This document shows positions 11,701-22,800 of a stretch of DNA of 64,000 bases, one piece after another; position 1 is the stretch's first letter; each line of letters starts with the position of its first letter. Source of the stretch: Trebouxia sp. TZW2008 (Eukaryota; Chlorophyta; Trebouxiophyceae; Trebouxiales; Trebouxiaceae); assembly GCA_002118135.1 (NCBI GenBank), contig BDIU01000184.1, positions 1-64,000 of the forward strand. Direction: 5' to 3'. Below the pieces are notes generated by a model, which saw nothing but the letters and a program-made list of their open reading frames with translations, had not been told where the DNA came from and ran no database searches. Both the position numbers and the translations under genes were made by a program.

Positions 11701-14700
11701 AGCAAACCAGTTAGACTGTTTGGGGCAAGGAACTGTAACGGCTAGTGGACCGTGAACTATTTGGGAGCAGAGGTACAATGGCATAGACTTTTGTTGTCCT
11801 TGTTATCTGATAGCCAGAACAAAGCAATTTGACTTTAGAAGGGGCCAAGGAGCTGTACGGGCTAGTGGACAATGAATTGCTGTGAGAGCAGAAGCATGAC
11901 ACCAAGTGCTTGCTGGCTTTTTACAATGTCCAAAGACAGACACTTTTTCTCTCTTCGCCACAGGTAGAGCAGATCAATTGGACTCTAGAAGGCACCTATG
12001 ACATCTAATGGCATTCATGTTTCTTCTCCTTGTTTCATTACAGGCAGAACAAACCAATTTGACTCTGGAAGGGGCCAAGGAGCTGTATGGGCTAGTGGAC
12101 CACGAACTGCTATGGGAGCAGAAGCATGATACCAAGTGCTTGCTGGCCTTTGGGCCAAACGCCATTGTGGTAGCCTTCAGAGGGACAGCATCCCTCAAGA
12201 ACGCTTCTGCAGACATACAGGTGTGTCATGTTTATCACGGATGAGCTGCCAAGCTGTGCGCCCAATCTGAGCTGCACTTCCTGGAAGCTGCCTCTGATGC
12301 GAAGGTAGGTGTCAATTCACAAAGCAATATGTCTGCTGTCATGCAAGTGCCAAGTGCTTGCTGGCCTTTGGGCCAAACACAATTTTGGTGGCCTTCAGAG
12401 GGACAGCATCCCTCCAAAATGCTTGTGCAAACATACTGGTGAGCACGGGAGTAGACTGGTTGGGGACGGTTGACTGCTCCGATATCTAGGCGGGCCTGCT
12501 GAGCCCGCCTATCATGCGTTTTATGAGTGAATGAGCAAATGAGATGTATGAATAGGTGTCAAGTCACAAGGCAGTACCCCTAGTATTGCGAAAGCGCCAA
12601 GTGCTTGCTGCCCTTTGGGCCAAACACAACTGTGGTAGCCTTCAGAAGCCAGCATCCCTCAAAAACGCTTCTGCAGACATACAGATATTAGCTGCATGAT
12701 TTATTCATGCTGTCAGAGTTACTCAACAATTTCAAAACGCTTGCACAGACATATGGTTAGTTGTCAAGTTACCAGGTATTTCTAGCATGACACAAGCGCA
12801 GGTTGTAAGCAAAGGCAATTGGAAGATTAGATTTTCCCCAAAAGCACTCTTTGCTTGTTGAGTGGGTGGGTGGTTGGGTGGGTGGGTGAGTGGGTGAGTG
12901 AGTGAGTGAGTGAGTGAGTGAGTGAGTGAATCGTCAATTCTTTTGTGTTTGCAGGCATGGCAGGCGGTGCATCCACCGCTGAGGGGCAAAGCTTGGAGGC
13001 GCCCCAAAGTGCATGCAGGCTTCCTGAAAAGCTGGCTGGCAGGGAACCTGAAGGACAAGGTGGTCAGTAGCGTGTTGCAGCACCTTCAGGACCACAAGAA
13101 AGGCGGCAGTGCCAATCGTATCCTGGTCACTGGTAAGTTTGCACTCTGAGAGGATTGTGCTGTGACAGCGATGGACTTGCAGGCTCCAGACCCACAAGAA
13201 GGGGTTTACAGCCTCCAAAATCAAAGCTACAATAGCAGCTGCTGGACTGTGAAAAAGGCAGCAGCGTCAGCTGTGTCCTGGTCACAGGTGATTTCCTCCA
13301 AAAGGAAAAGTGTTTTTTTTGGGTGTGGGATTATCTTTTGGGGTATGGGGTGTTGTGACTCAAATGGGTGAGGGGTGTATCTTGCAAGACGCCTTTTTCC
13401 TGTGGATGCTGTTGAACGACATAGTTTGGGCGGAATTGCTGCATTCCAAATGACTGGTCCTGATGCCTACTTTCTGTGGCTGATGTTGCAGATATGTGAA
13501 GAGCTTCGCAACATGAATGACTGATTCTGATGCTCTCTTGTGGATATCGTTATTTGGCACACCCTGGGCAGAATGGCCTCATTCCAAATGACTGGTCCGG
13601 CTTACTTTCCTGAGCTATTGAGTGTGATTGTGTTGACATGTTGTGCAATTTCTGCTGTTGCAGGACACAGCGCGGGTAGTGCACTCGCGACCTTGTGTGC
13701 CTTGGACATTGCTTGATGCCTACTTTCTTTGGAAGCTGTTGCAGGACATAGTTTGGCAGAATTGCTGCTATCCAAATGATGTTTCCTGATGATTTTCTGT
13801 TGATGCTGTTGCAGGACATAGCTTGGGTGGTGCATTAGCGACCTTGTGTGCCTTTGACATTGCTGCTGCTGTCAAGCAAGCGGGTGCCACCGCAGAAGGG
13901 GGAAAACCTGTTGATGTGAGCTGTTACACCTTTGGAGCACCTCGCACTGGCAACAGAGCTTTCCGCAATGAGTTCAACTCCCTGGTCCCCAACTGTTGGG
14001 GCATCATCAATGACCAGGTACTTCTCCTTACAATGAGTGCTTTGGTCACCAAGCAAATTGTCCTCATAGTGAAAGTGATTTTTCCAGAGGGGTGCCCTTG
14101 CAGTCAGAATACAGCGTCTGATTCTCAATTGCCTTGTCCTTGCAGCAAGAATGTCATTGTGTTGAGTGTTTTTACAAGGAGAAAGTACTATACTTTGATT
14201 GCAGCACATCTACCTGCCTGGCAAGATTGCAACGTGCATGCCTTTCCATGTCCCACTCTTGCTTTCCTCACGCTCCTTGGGAACAACAGCTCTTCACTTC
14301 TCACAAAGTCAGCTGTCATTCTGATGAAGCTGGTCAGCAGCCCCCAGACATAAATTGATTCATTCATGCATGCATGCATTCATTCATTCAAAACACATGC
14401 TCGACAGGCTCAGCAGGCCCAGCTAGGCATGTATTGGCGCAATCAATCGCCTCCAGCCAGTTTGGTTCTGTCCTAGCCTAAACCACTTGTGCTGAATATG
14501 GAGGGTGGAGAGACTCTGTACACAACTGTCCCTGTACTGAACACGGAGGGTGGAAAGATCTTTGTACACAATTGTCCCAGAATTGTTTGCACAAGCTGCT
14601 CACTGTTCTTGACTGCAAGTGTGTCTTGCAGCTTGGCGTAGACCGTGTTTACTTGGTTGGTAAGCAGAAGATTGCACTCACGAGCAAGCTCTCAAAAAAT

Positions 14701-15600
14701 GCCAACATCGCATATCATAGCAACATTCAAGCGTTTGTGCCGCAAGTCAACTGTTGGTCCAGATGTAGCATGTGGTTGCACGAGGTGGCAAAATGATGCT
14801 CCTATGCAATAGGCCAGGCTAGCGTGTATTGGTGTCAAAACCCCCCAGGAAAACAAGTCGCTCACTGTTGTTGACTGCAAAGCGTTTCTTGCAACTTGGC
14901 GTAGGATGTGGTTACGCGAGGTGGCAAAATGGTGTTCCTGTACAGTAGGCCAGGTCAGCGTGTGTTGGTGAATGCGCGGGGTGACATGATTGTGCGGCCT
15001 TCGTGGGTTGAAGCCTCTCTGCAAAGACTGCCTGGAGGTACTCTTCATCATCATCGTCATATACATGCATGCTTCAGACTCAAGGGTCACTCGGGCATGA
15101 GCTGATTCAATCCTGCTTTACCACCACTAACACTAGGGCAACCCACTTGTCTCAAATCATGCTCAAATCTTTCTGACTCCCTTGAAGACCTTTGCACTTC
15201 TCTGCCAAAAAGCCTTCGGAAACAAGTGTGAAAGTGGTCAAATGAGCACAATTTGCTCACAATATATCTGCGACACTACTCACACCTCAGCTGATGCATA
15301 TGCCGCTCGACTCTGCACAGAGTATAATCATTACAGTTGTCGCTGCTGAGGCTGCTGCATCTGTATCAAGCTGAAATCTGATAGAAGCTGTGCAAGTTGC
15401 CAGCCACAAGTGCTGAGCATCTAGCAAATCCTACTGAGACTCTTAGTAATGTCTCCACTCAAACATACGCAACCTTGTTTGCAGGCAGCGTAGCTCATCA
15501 TCTGCTGGCGCAGTATTACAATTCCATGTGCGTAATCATTCTACAGCAGTTTGACAACAAGGTGATCCACGGCGGCATGGAGGGGATTGTTGAGATGTGA
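2736..15600 (+). CDS. Class 3 lipase with multi-pass membrane N-terminus
   Basis: An alpha/beta-hydrolase of the lipase class 3 family, expected to hydrolyse acylglycerols at a membrane. Usable exons: 2736-2924 (one of several near-identical copies), 4688-4854, 5266-5379, 6287-6836, 7957-8125, 8616-8784, 9372-9452, 9897-10013, 11152-11202, 11494-11574, 12048-12220, 12955-13132, 13815-14017, 14905-15037, 15485-15600. The N-terminal half has about six hydrophobic helices (for example LIAFGALFAEFGVKL, LLRSLVWLSFVVV, IVLTALVAFWIMVYCLWF, FVAVFLLCFALLW) and a Pro/Ser-rich loop in the exon at 6287. The catalytic half shows VAFRGTAS (oxyanion region), the nucleophile elbow GHSLGGALATLCAFDI, TFGAPRTGN, DVVTR (likely acid) and VAHHLLAQYY (likely His). 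This membrane-plus-lipase order recalls diacylglycerol lipases. The exact start and the 11202/11494 junction are unresolved; phases close elsewhere from 4688 to the stop. Confidence 0.88.
2831..3410 (+). repeat. 99-bp tandem repeat encoding a membrane helix
   Basis: Six tandem copies; the GTAAGC or TTAAGC word at unit ends recurs at 2925, 3024, 3123, 3222, 3313 and 3406, so the first four units are 99 bp (33 codons) and later ones are 91-93 bp. The first three copies are in frame and near-identical at protein level (TKYAMGVVWAATLIAFGALF). Most units end in a usable GTAAGC donor, so each is an exon end plus splice site. One copy is probably the functional exon; the rest are duplicates. Confidence 0.85.
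3512..3600 (+). pseudogene. Decayed copy of lipase exon 5266-5379
   Basis: After a TTGTTGTGCAG acceptor this stretch encodes VASNAY and CSWLSNATA, matching LIASNAY and CSWLSNATAW of the exon at 5266, then diverges. A second, shorter copy of the same exon start follows the acceptor at 5176. Both lie upstream of the intact exon, as expected for tandem duplication of an acceptor-exon unit. Confidence 0.7.
4260..5010 (+). repeat. Copies flanking lipase exon 4688-4854
   Basis: Upstream copies at about 4270-4350 and 4500-4580 repeat the words GTAGGATGA, AGCAGCAGAA and GTTGTGGTGGGATCAATTC that lead into the exon. Downstream, the exon end plus donor (ATCATTGCACAGTTGGTGAG) recurs as decayed copies near 4893-4918, 4942-4964 and 4990-5016. 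The exon is therefore the best preserved member of arrays on both sides. Confidence 0.75.
5049..5176. repeat. Inverted repeat built from an intron 3' end
   Basis: Left arm 5049-5109 begins CTGCACAACAACATCAGGT; right arm (about 5130-5176) is its reverse complement and ends in the functional-looking acceptor GTTGTTGTGCAG. Both arms contain the AGGAAGAAGAAGG / CCTTCTTCTTCCT tract. The pair could form a long hairpin in the pre-mRNA immediately upstream of a copied exon start. Confidence 0.8.
6110..7200 (+). repeat. Copies flanking lipase exon 6287-6836
   Basis: A partial copy of the exon start follows the acceptor at about 6128 (frame IFLIFLIQ, then diverging). After the exon, three copies of its end (words TGCCAAAGTACCTGCTGTGG and CTCATTGCGCTGTGTTGCT) occur at about 6890-6940, 6960-7035 and 7115-7200, the last again followed by a GTGAGT donor. 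This exon encodes a membrane helix (LPKYLLWLLTEATLIALCC). Confidence 0.78.
7258..7410. repeat. Dispersed repeat in lipase introns
   Basis: Shares blocks with sequences near 4185-4240, 7850-7930, 12480-12545 and 14365-14575: a CAGGCTCAGCAGGCCCAGCT-like core followed, in the longer members, by CCAGTTTGG, TGCTGAA and GAGGGTGGA blocks. At 12487-12509 the core is a hairpin of AGGCGGGC with GCCCGCCT. All members found lie inside the lipase gene, so they may be intragenic duplicates rather than a mobile element. Confidence 0.55.
10060..10690 (+). repeat. Decayed array of lipase exon 9897-10013 end
   Basis: The exon end (GCACCTGACAACGCAGAGCT to the CCCATGTTCTGTTTTGAGGT border) recurs near 10070-10125, 10185-10240 and 10275-10330, each ending in a GTC-type donor. 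More eroded TGAGGTCA and GTCAGTCA words continue to about 10690. Confidence 0.7.
11690..12730 (+). repeat. Copies flanking lipase exon 12048-12220
   Basis: Upstream, acceptor-plus-exon-start copies occur near 11695, 11825 and 11962 (GCAGAGCAAACCA, GAAGGGGCCAAGGAGCTGTA and similar). Downstream, exon-end copies occur near 12345-12435 and 12590-12685, with a fragment at 12725 (GCCAAGTGCTTGCTGGCC, TTTGGGCCAAAC, AGCATCCCTC). The intact copy carries the VAFRGTAS oxyanion segment. Confidence 0.8.
12855..12930 (+). repeat. GGGT/GAGT microsatellite
   Basis: A run of TGGG and TGAG tetranucleotides sits 25 bp upstream of the acceptor of the lipase exon at 12955. Its reverse complement accounts for the low-complexity Ser-Leu-Thr-His frame on the other strand, which is not a gene. 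Confidence 0.9.
13390..13814 (+). repeat. Decayed copies of the lipase nucleophile-elbow exon
   Basis: A copy at 13664-13716 follows an intact GTTGCAG acceptor and reads GHSAGSALATLCALDIA before a stop, so it keeps the catalytic Ser motif in altered form. More eroded copies of GTTGCAGGACATAGCTTGGG occur near 13410, 13560 and 13740. The functional exon begins at 13815. Confidence 0.8.
14018..14195. mobile_element. MITE copy abutting a 5' splice site
   Basis: Matches the TA-flanked MITE family in order (CTTACAATGAG, GTGCTTTGGTCACC, TTGTCCT, GCAGTCAGAATACAG, TTGTCCTTGCAG). It begins at the lipase donor: the exon ends at 14017 and GTA of the donor supplies the TA next to the element. Diverged but clear. 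Confidence 0.6.
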
Positions 15601-16897
15601 GAGGAAACACCAATGCTGGGATCCATGCTTGAGCAGCACATGGGTTTACCGCTGCATCACATGCAGCAAGCTGTGCACGCAAGCAAGTCTGGGCATCTTG
15701 TGAGGATAGTCACAGCTAAACAGCCCAAGCTATCTTTCTACCTGAAAGAGAGCCTTTCCACATCCAAAAAGCGGCTAGAGACAGGGGATGGTCAAAATGT
15801 AAAATCACTTTTTGCATGTTGCTGAGAGTCAAACACAGAAAAGTGTAGTCCATATTATCATTCATCATGACAGGAGCCTCTATGCTAGCAGAATCAGCTG
15901 GACACAACGAATTGTATATCGAATCTGTCAGCTGTGGTGTTATCTTCTCATTTGCTTGTGAAGAGTGTGTGTCTGGGACTGTATCTTGTGTAACAACATG
16001 AATATGTGTGCTGGTTATGGGTAATGTACATTACTGTTGTCAACTCCTGTTGTGGTTCTGTTGTTGTACTTGCAATTGATCTGCTGCTCAAGAACTGTTT
16101 GGATCTTTTCTGTACTTGCTGCGGAGAGGCACTGTAACTTCAAATGTTTAGCCCAATCATTTCAGAGAATTTAGTCCTTTTACATTGCTCCCTGATGCCG
16201 TCACTGAGACCACACCTCTGTGACAGTGATGTAGTACTGCTCATCTGCTGTTGTTGGTACAGCGTGAAGAGGTTGATGGATTGCGCTGCACCATGTGATG
16301 CCTGCTGTATCTTGAGTCTATGCTATGAAGTTTAATCCTGCAATTTTTCACGTTTGCATTACCAAAAATTCAAAACTCCTGTTATTTCCTTGTTTGCATT
16401 TGATACTGTGTTTTGCTCGTTCCGTCTGACTCCTGCTAATTAGCCTGTCCATTGCTGGACTATGATTCACTTTGCTCAGCAATACGGTAATTTTGTATAT
16501 CATGAATCGACAGTCGCATATGCTTGCAGTTGATATGGCCTCAACAGTGCCTCCATCTGGCTTGCACGGCAGACCTGACTGTCAAGCAGGCAAATATGCA
16601 ACACACTATGTCTCACTTAGCCTTCGCACAGGGTTCCAAAACCAGCCGAATGCATGATTAAAGCAGTTTGAGCCGATTTTCTGCGCTTTTTAAAAGGAGG
16701 GTCGCAACCCTTTGGCAGTCTCTGGAGATTTCAAGTTAGAATCGCAAGGGGTTTGAGGGTGTAGGAAACTGAATTTAAGAATTGTCGTGCAACCCTATGG
16801 TCGTTAGTGAGACATGCAAATTCAAAACTTGGTGATACCATGGTAGGGCAAATGGCGCATGACATGGCTACAATGAAAGTAGGGGCTACGTGAAATG
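15601..16897. other. Convergent 3' regions of lipase and CDC27
   Basis: No exon with credible borders was seen between the lipase stop (15598-15600) and the CDC27 stop (16898-16900). A TGTAA word, the polyadenylation signal known from chlorophyte algae, lies at about 16132 on the + strand; I cannot show that it is used. Confidence 0.5.
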
Positions 16898-19800
16898 TCA
16901 AATCTCCTCATCTTCTGAGTCATCCGAAATCTTGATTTTCTCAATGGCAGCCTTGATGAGGTTGGAATCAGAACTGCTGGGCTTGAGATCTAGCGCGATA
17001 TTGAAATGCTTAAGAGCCTCACTATGCTGCTCAAGCTTTTTGAATATTTTGCCCATTTGGAACCACACACTGGCCTCGTTAGGTGCTATCTCCTGCATAT
17101 GGCACAGCCTTTGATCATACAAAGCGTCTTCCTGAGAGGCTTCAGCCCTTCATCGGTCACTATGCACAAGAAACAAATGATCCTCTGTTCATTAAGAGTC
17201 TTGCTGCACAGCAGCTTTAAGAACATTCTGCTTCTGCTTCTGCAGCGTTTCTGGCTGAGCAGCTGTCAACAGCGTGCTTGTGTGCAAGCCTTGGCACCTG
17301 CGCTATCTATGACGTCAACAACAGTCAAATTTGCAGCTGGCTCGTCAGTGATTACAAGCACTTCATATAATGGTTTTGCCACAGCATGCAGCAAGAGCAA
17401 CAAGCAATCATGGTGGTATAGTGCCAGCATACCTTCAGGGCTTCCAGCTCAGCAAGAGCAGCTTGATAATGCTCCTGACTCATCAGCACGGTTGCCTTCT
17501 CAAACTTGGCCAGAGGATTCTTGGGGTCAGCATCTATGGCAGCCTGCGTGCACTTGACCTTCAGCTTACAGTTGTGTAAATGTCAGTACGAGCGTTAATA
17601 CAAATAGGTGCATGAGTACAAGCAGAGCATCAGTAACACGATGAAAGTGTACAGTATGAGTGTGAGGGTATGAAAGAACGGGCTTTGGCACATCAGCCTC
17701 ATGACTTCTTCCGATGATACAGCAGAAGCATATGTGCAGTGTCTGCTTTAGCAGAGAGCTGCTTGCATGATGCAACAAGATATGTATGGGATGTGATACT
17801 GTGCCTAGCTCACCTGCAGCTGATCAAGCGCATCTTGCGTACTGCCAATCTTGTGCAGTGCCACTCCAAGATAGCATCTTAACACGCTGGAGCGCTGGTT
17901 GATATGCAGGCTGCGCCGGAAATGATACTCTGCCATCTCATACTTCTCCTGCCTGAAGTATATTTGGCCCACACCATACCTGAAAAGGACATGCCCATGT
18001 CACAATGCAGCAGGCTATGTGCTGAGAAATTTGCATCCTTTTGATTGGTTACCTTGTCAAGAACATTGCTTGTTGTGATACATGCACTTGCTGAGACTGC
18101 CTCAAGTCTGTGCTGTCACTGTGTGAGTGGCAGGACAGGATGGCACCTTCTGATGCTGCAAATGATTAATTGAATAGACAATTAGTCACAGTGTATTATG
18201 TGCATGCACCCATGTATTGCAAAACTGACTGACTGGCATGCAGCAGACTCACGAGTATGTAGGAAATTCCAGCTTGAGCTTTGTCAGCATGTCTGTCATT
18301 GATTTTGTGTGCAAAGTGCAAGCAGGGACAAGTAGAACGTAGCAGTAGCACCATTGGTCGTGATGGCATGGACCAAGGCATACATTTGTCATCACTTTGC
18401 TTGTACAGTGCAAGCAGGGAAAGACAGGACATGGCAGTGGCGCAGTGTACTACTCAGCGTTGCAATGGCGTGGGTTCAGGCGCATGTTTGCCATCACTTT
18501 GCATGTACAGTACAAGCAGAAATCAATAGGACATAGCAGCAGTAGTACCATGCATTGTACTGGCATGGGTTCAGGCGTACGGTTGTCATCACTTTGCTTG
18601 TACAGTGCAAGCAGGGGTAGACAGGACATGGCAGTTATACCGCGCACTGCAACGGGCTGGGTGCAGGCGCATGTTTGCCATGATTCGCATATACAGTACA
18701 TGCAGAAACAGGTAGGACATAGCACTGTTACCCTGCATTGTAGTGACGTGGGTCTAGGCACATATGTGTCACCACTTTGCAGTACAAGCAGGGATAGATA
18801 GGGCGTAGCAGTAGTAGCACCATGCATTGTAGTGGCGTGGGTCTAGGCGCATGGCATTGCGGTAGCACTGCAACCCCTTCTCAAAGTCCTCATTGGCAAA
18901 GTAGTCATGCCCTGCCAAGGTGTAGGCGTATGTAAAGCTGGGGTCAAGCTGCAGCGCCCGCTGAAAGAACTTGAGTGAGTTCTCATGTTCCTGCACAGCA
19001 ATAGTGCAGCAATCAGCACAAAAGGTGGCCAACACTCAAGCAGGGGTATTTGCTGGTCATTAGTGCATCACTGCATCATGTCAGGTCACAAGCAGGGCCA
19101 CTTGTGGCCAGAGCTGTTCCACACAGCGCATGTTGCCAACTTCCATGCAAAACGCACCTTCTGAAGGGAGAAACAGTTGCCCATGATTGCCCAGGCATAA
19201 GGTGAGCGGCGGTCTTGTGCAATTGCCTCCTGTGCCAGGTAGCTCAGCTCCACCTCCTTCTTCATGTGCCACAGCACCGTACTGTACACTTCCAAACCCT
19301 GCAGACGTCATCAAACTTTCAACTAGTTAATTCATCTGTCACATGACCATGATAAACAATTCCAAATTCTGCATACACAACCAGGGTTCACATGAAATGG
19401 TCCAATGCCAATCAGTATGTCAAACGCTCCCACATGCTTTTGCGTGCTGTTGTCAACTTCTGTTGAGAGTCGAGTCTAGGCATGATAAAACGTCGTGGCA
19501 ATGGGTAGTGAGACGTATGCTGTGACCCTGTGAAGCCGCAGCCTCACCTCAAGCCTGTGGCGGTCTGCTTGCCGAGCAAACTCAAAGACATTGGCAGCTG
19601 CTGGGTAGTCTACCATCTCGTAATATGCCCGGCCAAGCTGACACAGCACCCAGCCTGTGTTGAACTGTGCTGGGCTGAGCTTGTGGAATGCCACTGTTGC
19701 CTCCTGAAAGGTCAAGATTCAAGTCAAATCTTGAGTGCAAGGCTTGATTTCAGAGCAAACTTGCATACAGGTTTGAACATAGCATAAATTGCGGCAGATT

Positions 19801-22800
19801 TTTGCAGGCACGGAAAAGAACGCACTCCAGGAACGCCATCACTGTGCATAACCTGATTGCAAAATCCTACTGTTGCCTGGCCAACAGCTCTACTTTGGAC
19901 ATGAATTTTCTGGCTTGAATCACTGCCCAAGTGCTGTTGAGCCTGACAGCTCAGACCTCTGACAAAAGCAGACACATGTAGCATTTGCGCTGGAAATGGC
20001 AAGCAAAGCTTTGCAACACGCCGCTGTGAATCACCTGACAGTGATATTTGCTGAGCAGGCTGTAGGCCTCTCCAATGGTCTGCAGCAGCTGCAGCACTGC
20101 TGCACGCCCTGCAGGCGTTTTGTGTCCATGTGGGGTGGCTGCATCAGGGCTCTGCTGTGATGTGCCTGCACCAGGTATATCTTGCATTCAGCTCCAGATA
20201 GACTTGCTATGGCTACTGAACATTTGGCTGAGTCAACTGGGTTGAGAACCCAGCTTAAGCAGATCTGTTTTGCAGTAGCAAAGCTTGATTTCTGTGAAAG
20301 CTTTATCAATGAGTTTGCATGTCCTCAGATCAAGCAACAGACAGCCAAGTAACATTGAGCACAATCACGACAACAACAACAATAGCAATTGCAGCTGGTG
20401 CTTTGTCAGACATGCTTGCTTGTGCAGTACAGAATGCCTGCAGCAAGTGCCAAGCATGAACATCAAGTCAGGATTGGCATGCAGTCCGCCTGTGTTCCTT
20501 TGACACAGTGCGTGCATAGCAGTCCACACTGGCAGTTGTGCGCCTGGGCGTCAAATGACAAATTGACTCTGTCAACATGTTAAGCCGCATACAGCAGGTG
20601 AGACAGCCTAATGACCATGTGCCATCAAGCAGCATGAATTATACAGGCAGACCAAATCAAGCAATTGCAGTGCTGACCAGAGGTGGAGGCATCAGCATTT
20701 GTCAGGATGCGGCGCTCTAAGGCCATCTGCGCTTCCTTCTGCTGCCTGGCTTGAAGGGCCGCTTGCACCTTCTGGGCTGAGTCCAGGGGGGCAGGCGCCA
20801 CTCTGCTGCCTCGCCTGCACCATGCCACACAGCGATTGCTGAAATACTTTGTACATGACTTGTTTGTTTTGCCAAAGAGCCCCGGGTTTGCAAAGCAAAC
20901 ATTCCTGTTCCCACTCAAGGTATTGCTTATGTGCAAGATGTGAGCGTAGCAGACAGCCATCTGCTGCCTGGCTTGCAGGGCTGCCTGCAACTTCTAAGCT
21001 AAGTGCAGGGGCGCTGGTATCTCTGATGACTCTCCTACATTGTCACACAACCAGTTTGGAAAGCATTGCACTTGCGTGCAAGATCTATCTGTAGTAGGTA
21101 ATTATCTGCTGCTGGGCCTGCAGGACCACCTGCACCCTCTGGGCTGAGTCCAGGGGGGGGAGGAGCCACTCTGCCGCCTTGTCTGCACCACGCCATGAAT
21201 AGCCAGTGCTTGCAAGTAATCTGTTGGAAACATATTTGTGCTGTTCAGATACGTAATTTTTGCATGTGCGAAGGCCACACTGGCTCAAAGCATCCCTTTG
21301 CAGCAAGCACAAAATCATCATGGTTTTGGCGTAAGTCTGCCATACTTCAGCATAGGTGTAAGCTCTGCTGCGGGCCAACCAGGTAAGGCTCTGTTGACAC
21401 AAAGAAACAGGTAGAATAAAAACAAGCAGCACCTGAGAGTAGCAGATGATTCAGAGAAGAGCCTCCCTGACACCTTGCGCAGCTTGCCCGTGTCATCCAT
21501 GAACTTCCATCGCTGACTGCCACCTGCACCAGTCTGCGTGGGGCTAGCAGCGGGATGCGTGCTGGGGGTAGCCACATTGGCTCCTGCTGGACCTCCCCTA
21601 CCTGGCCCAGCAGCCCTATTGCGCATCCATTGGGTAGACTTAGTCATGTGGCACACAACTGCTATATATGCTTCAGTCACACGAGTTTAGCCACCTGCCC
21701 CATGCTGGACCCCAAACCTGTTCGGCCCAGTTCAGCAGCCCTGTTGTGCATCTACTGCTTCACTTGTTTATGCAGTCATAAAACACTGTGTGACATAGGT
21801 ACAGGCACGTAAACGTACTTCTCTGTACACAAAGCAGCAGGATGAGTTGGGGGGGTGGCCAAATGACTCCCTGGTGGACCACCCCTGCCTGGCCCAGTTC
21901 AGCAGCCCGGTAGTGCATTTACTGCTTCGCCTAAATATGAAGGTACAAAATACTCAACAGTGACTCTCTCTGTTACAACTGCTTTGATTGCCAAGAAACC
22001 TCTATGTTGCACTGTTCTCACTCAGAGGTATCACTGCAATTGGAATGCAGTGACTGGTATCTACTGCATTGTCCTTACGAGAGGAATGTCCTACAGTCGC
22101 TTGTCAGTATAACTAGGAATCACTGTATAGTTCACTTCAGGTATACTTAGTGTTTGTTTGCTGGGAAAACTTTGCTGCGTCTGTATGCACCTAGCTGAGA
22201 ACCATAGAGCCTCACTAGAACGCATTTAAGCAATACTTATCACAATGATATACCTGTAGGGCAGTGCTGGTGGTGCTCCATGTGAGTAGCCTGAAGGGGA
22301 GGGGGTCACAAAGGCCCCTGGGGAAGGGGTATGTACTGAATAGTCATTCTGCAACAGATCATTGTTATCAAAGTCAACATGAGGCAATCTTCCATGCACT
22401 ATGCTCATCCCAGCAGGACGCTAGCGCTGTAGCCCCTGGAAGTGTTTGACGCATGCTGTGGGTAAATTCGCAGAATGTTGAGCATACAACAACATGCCAG
22501 GGTGTTCCTTTAGTTTGTCGTCTGTCTGTTTCCACTTGCATTGGCATTCAAGTAATCTGTGCAGCTTCTGCTCACATAGATTCCAAGGTTTGCATGCTTG
22601 AGTGTAGCTTCAATTAAATGGTGCGTCAAAGCAGGCCAAGCGCAGTTATACCTGATGAAGCTGACGCTCAATGGTATGTGGATCTGAATTGGAGGAGGAA
22701 GGCAAAGCCAAGGGTGTCATGTCCATGCCTCTACCTGTCTGCACACCAAGTATAATTCCATGGTAACGGAATATGCTGTCTGTTGAGCAGTTTCTCTCAA

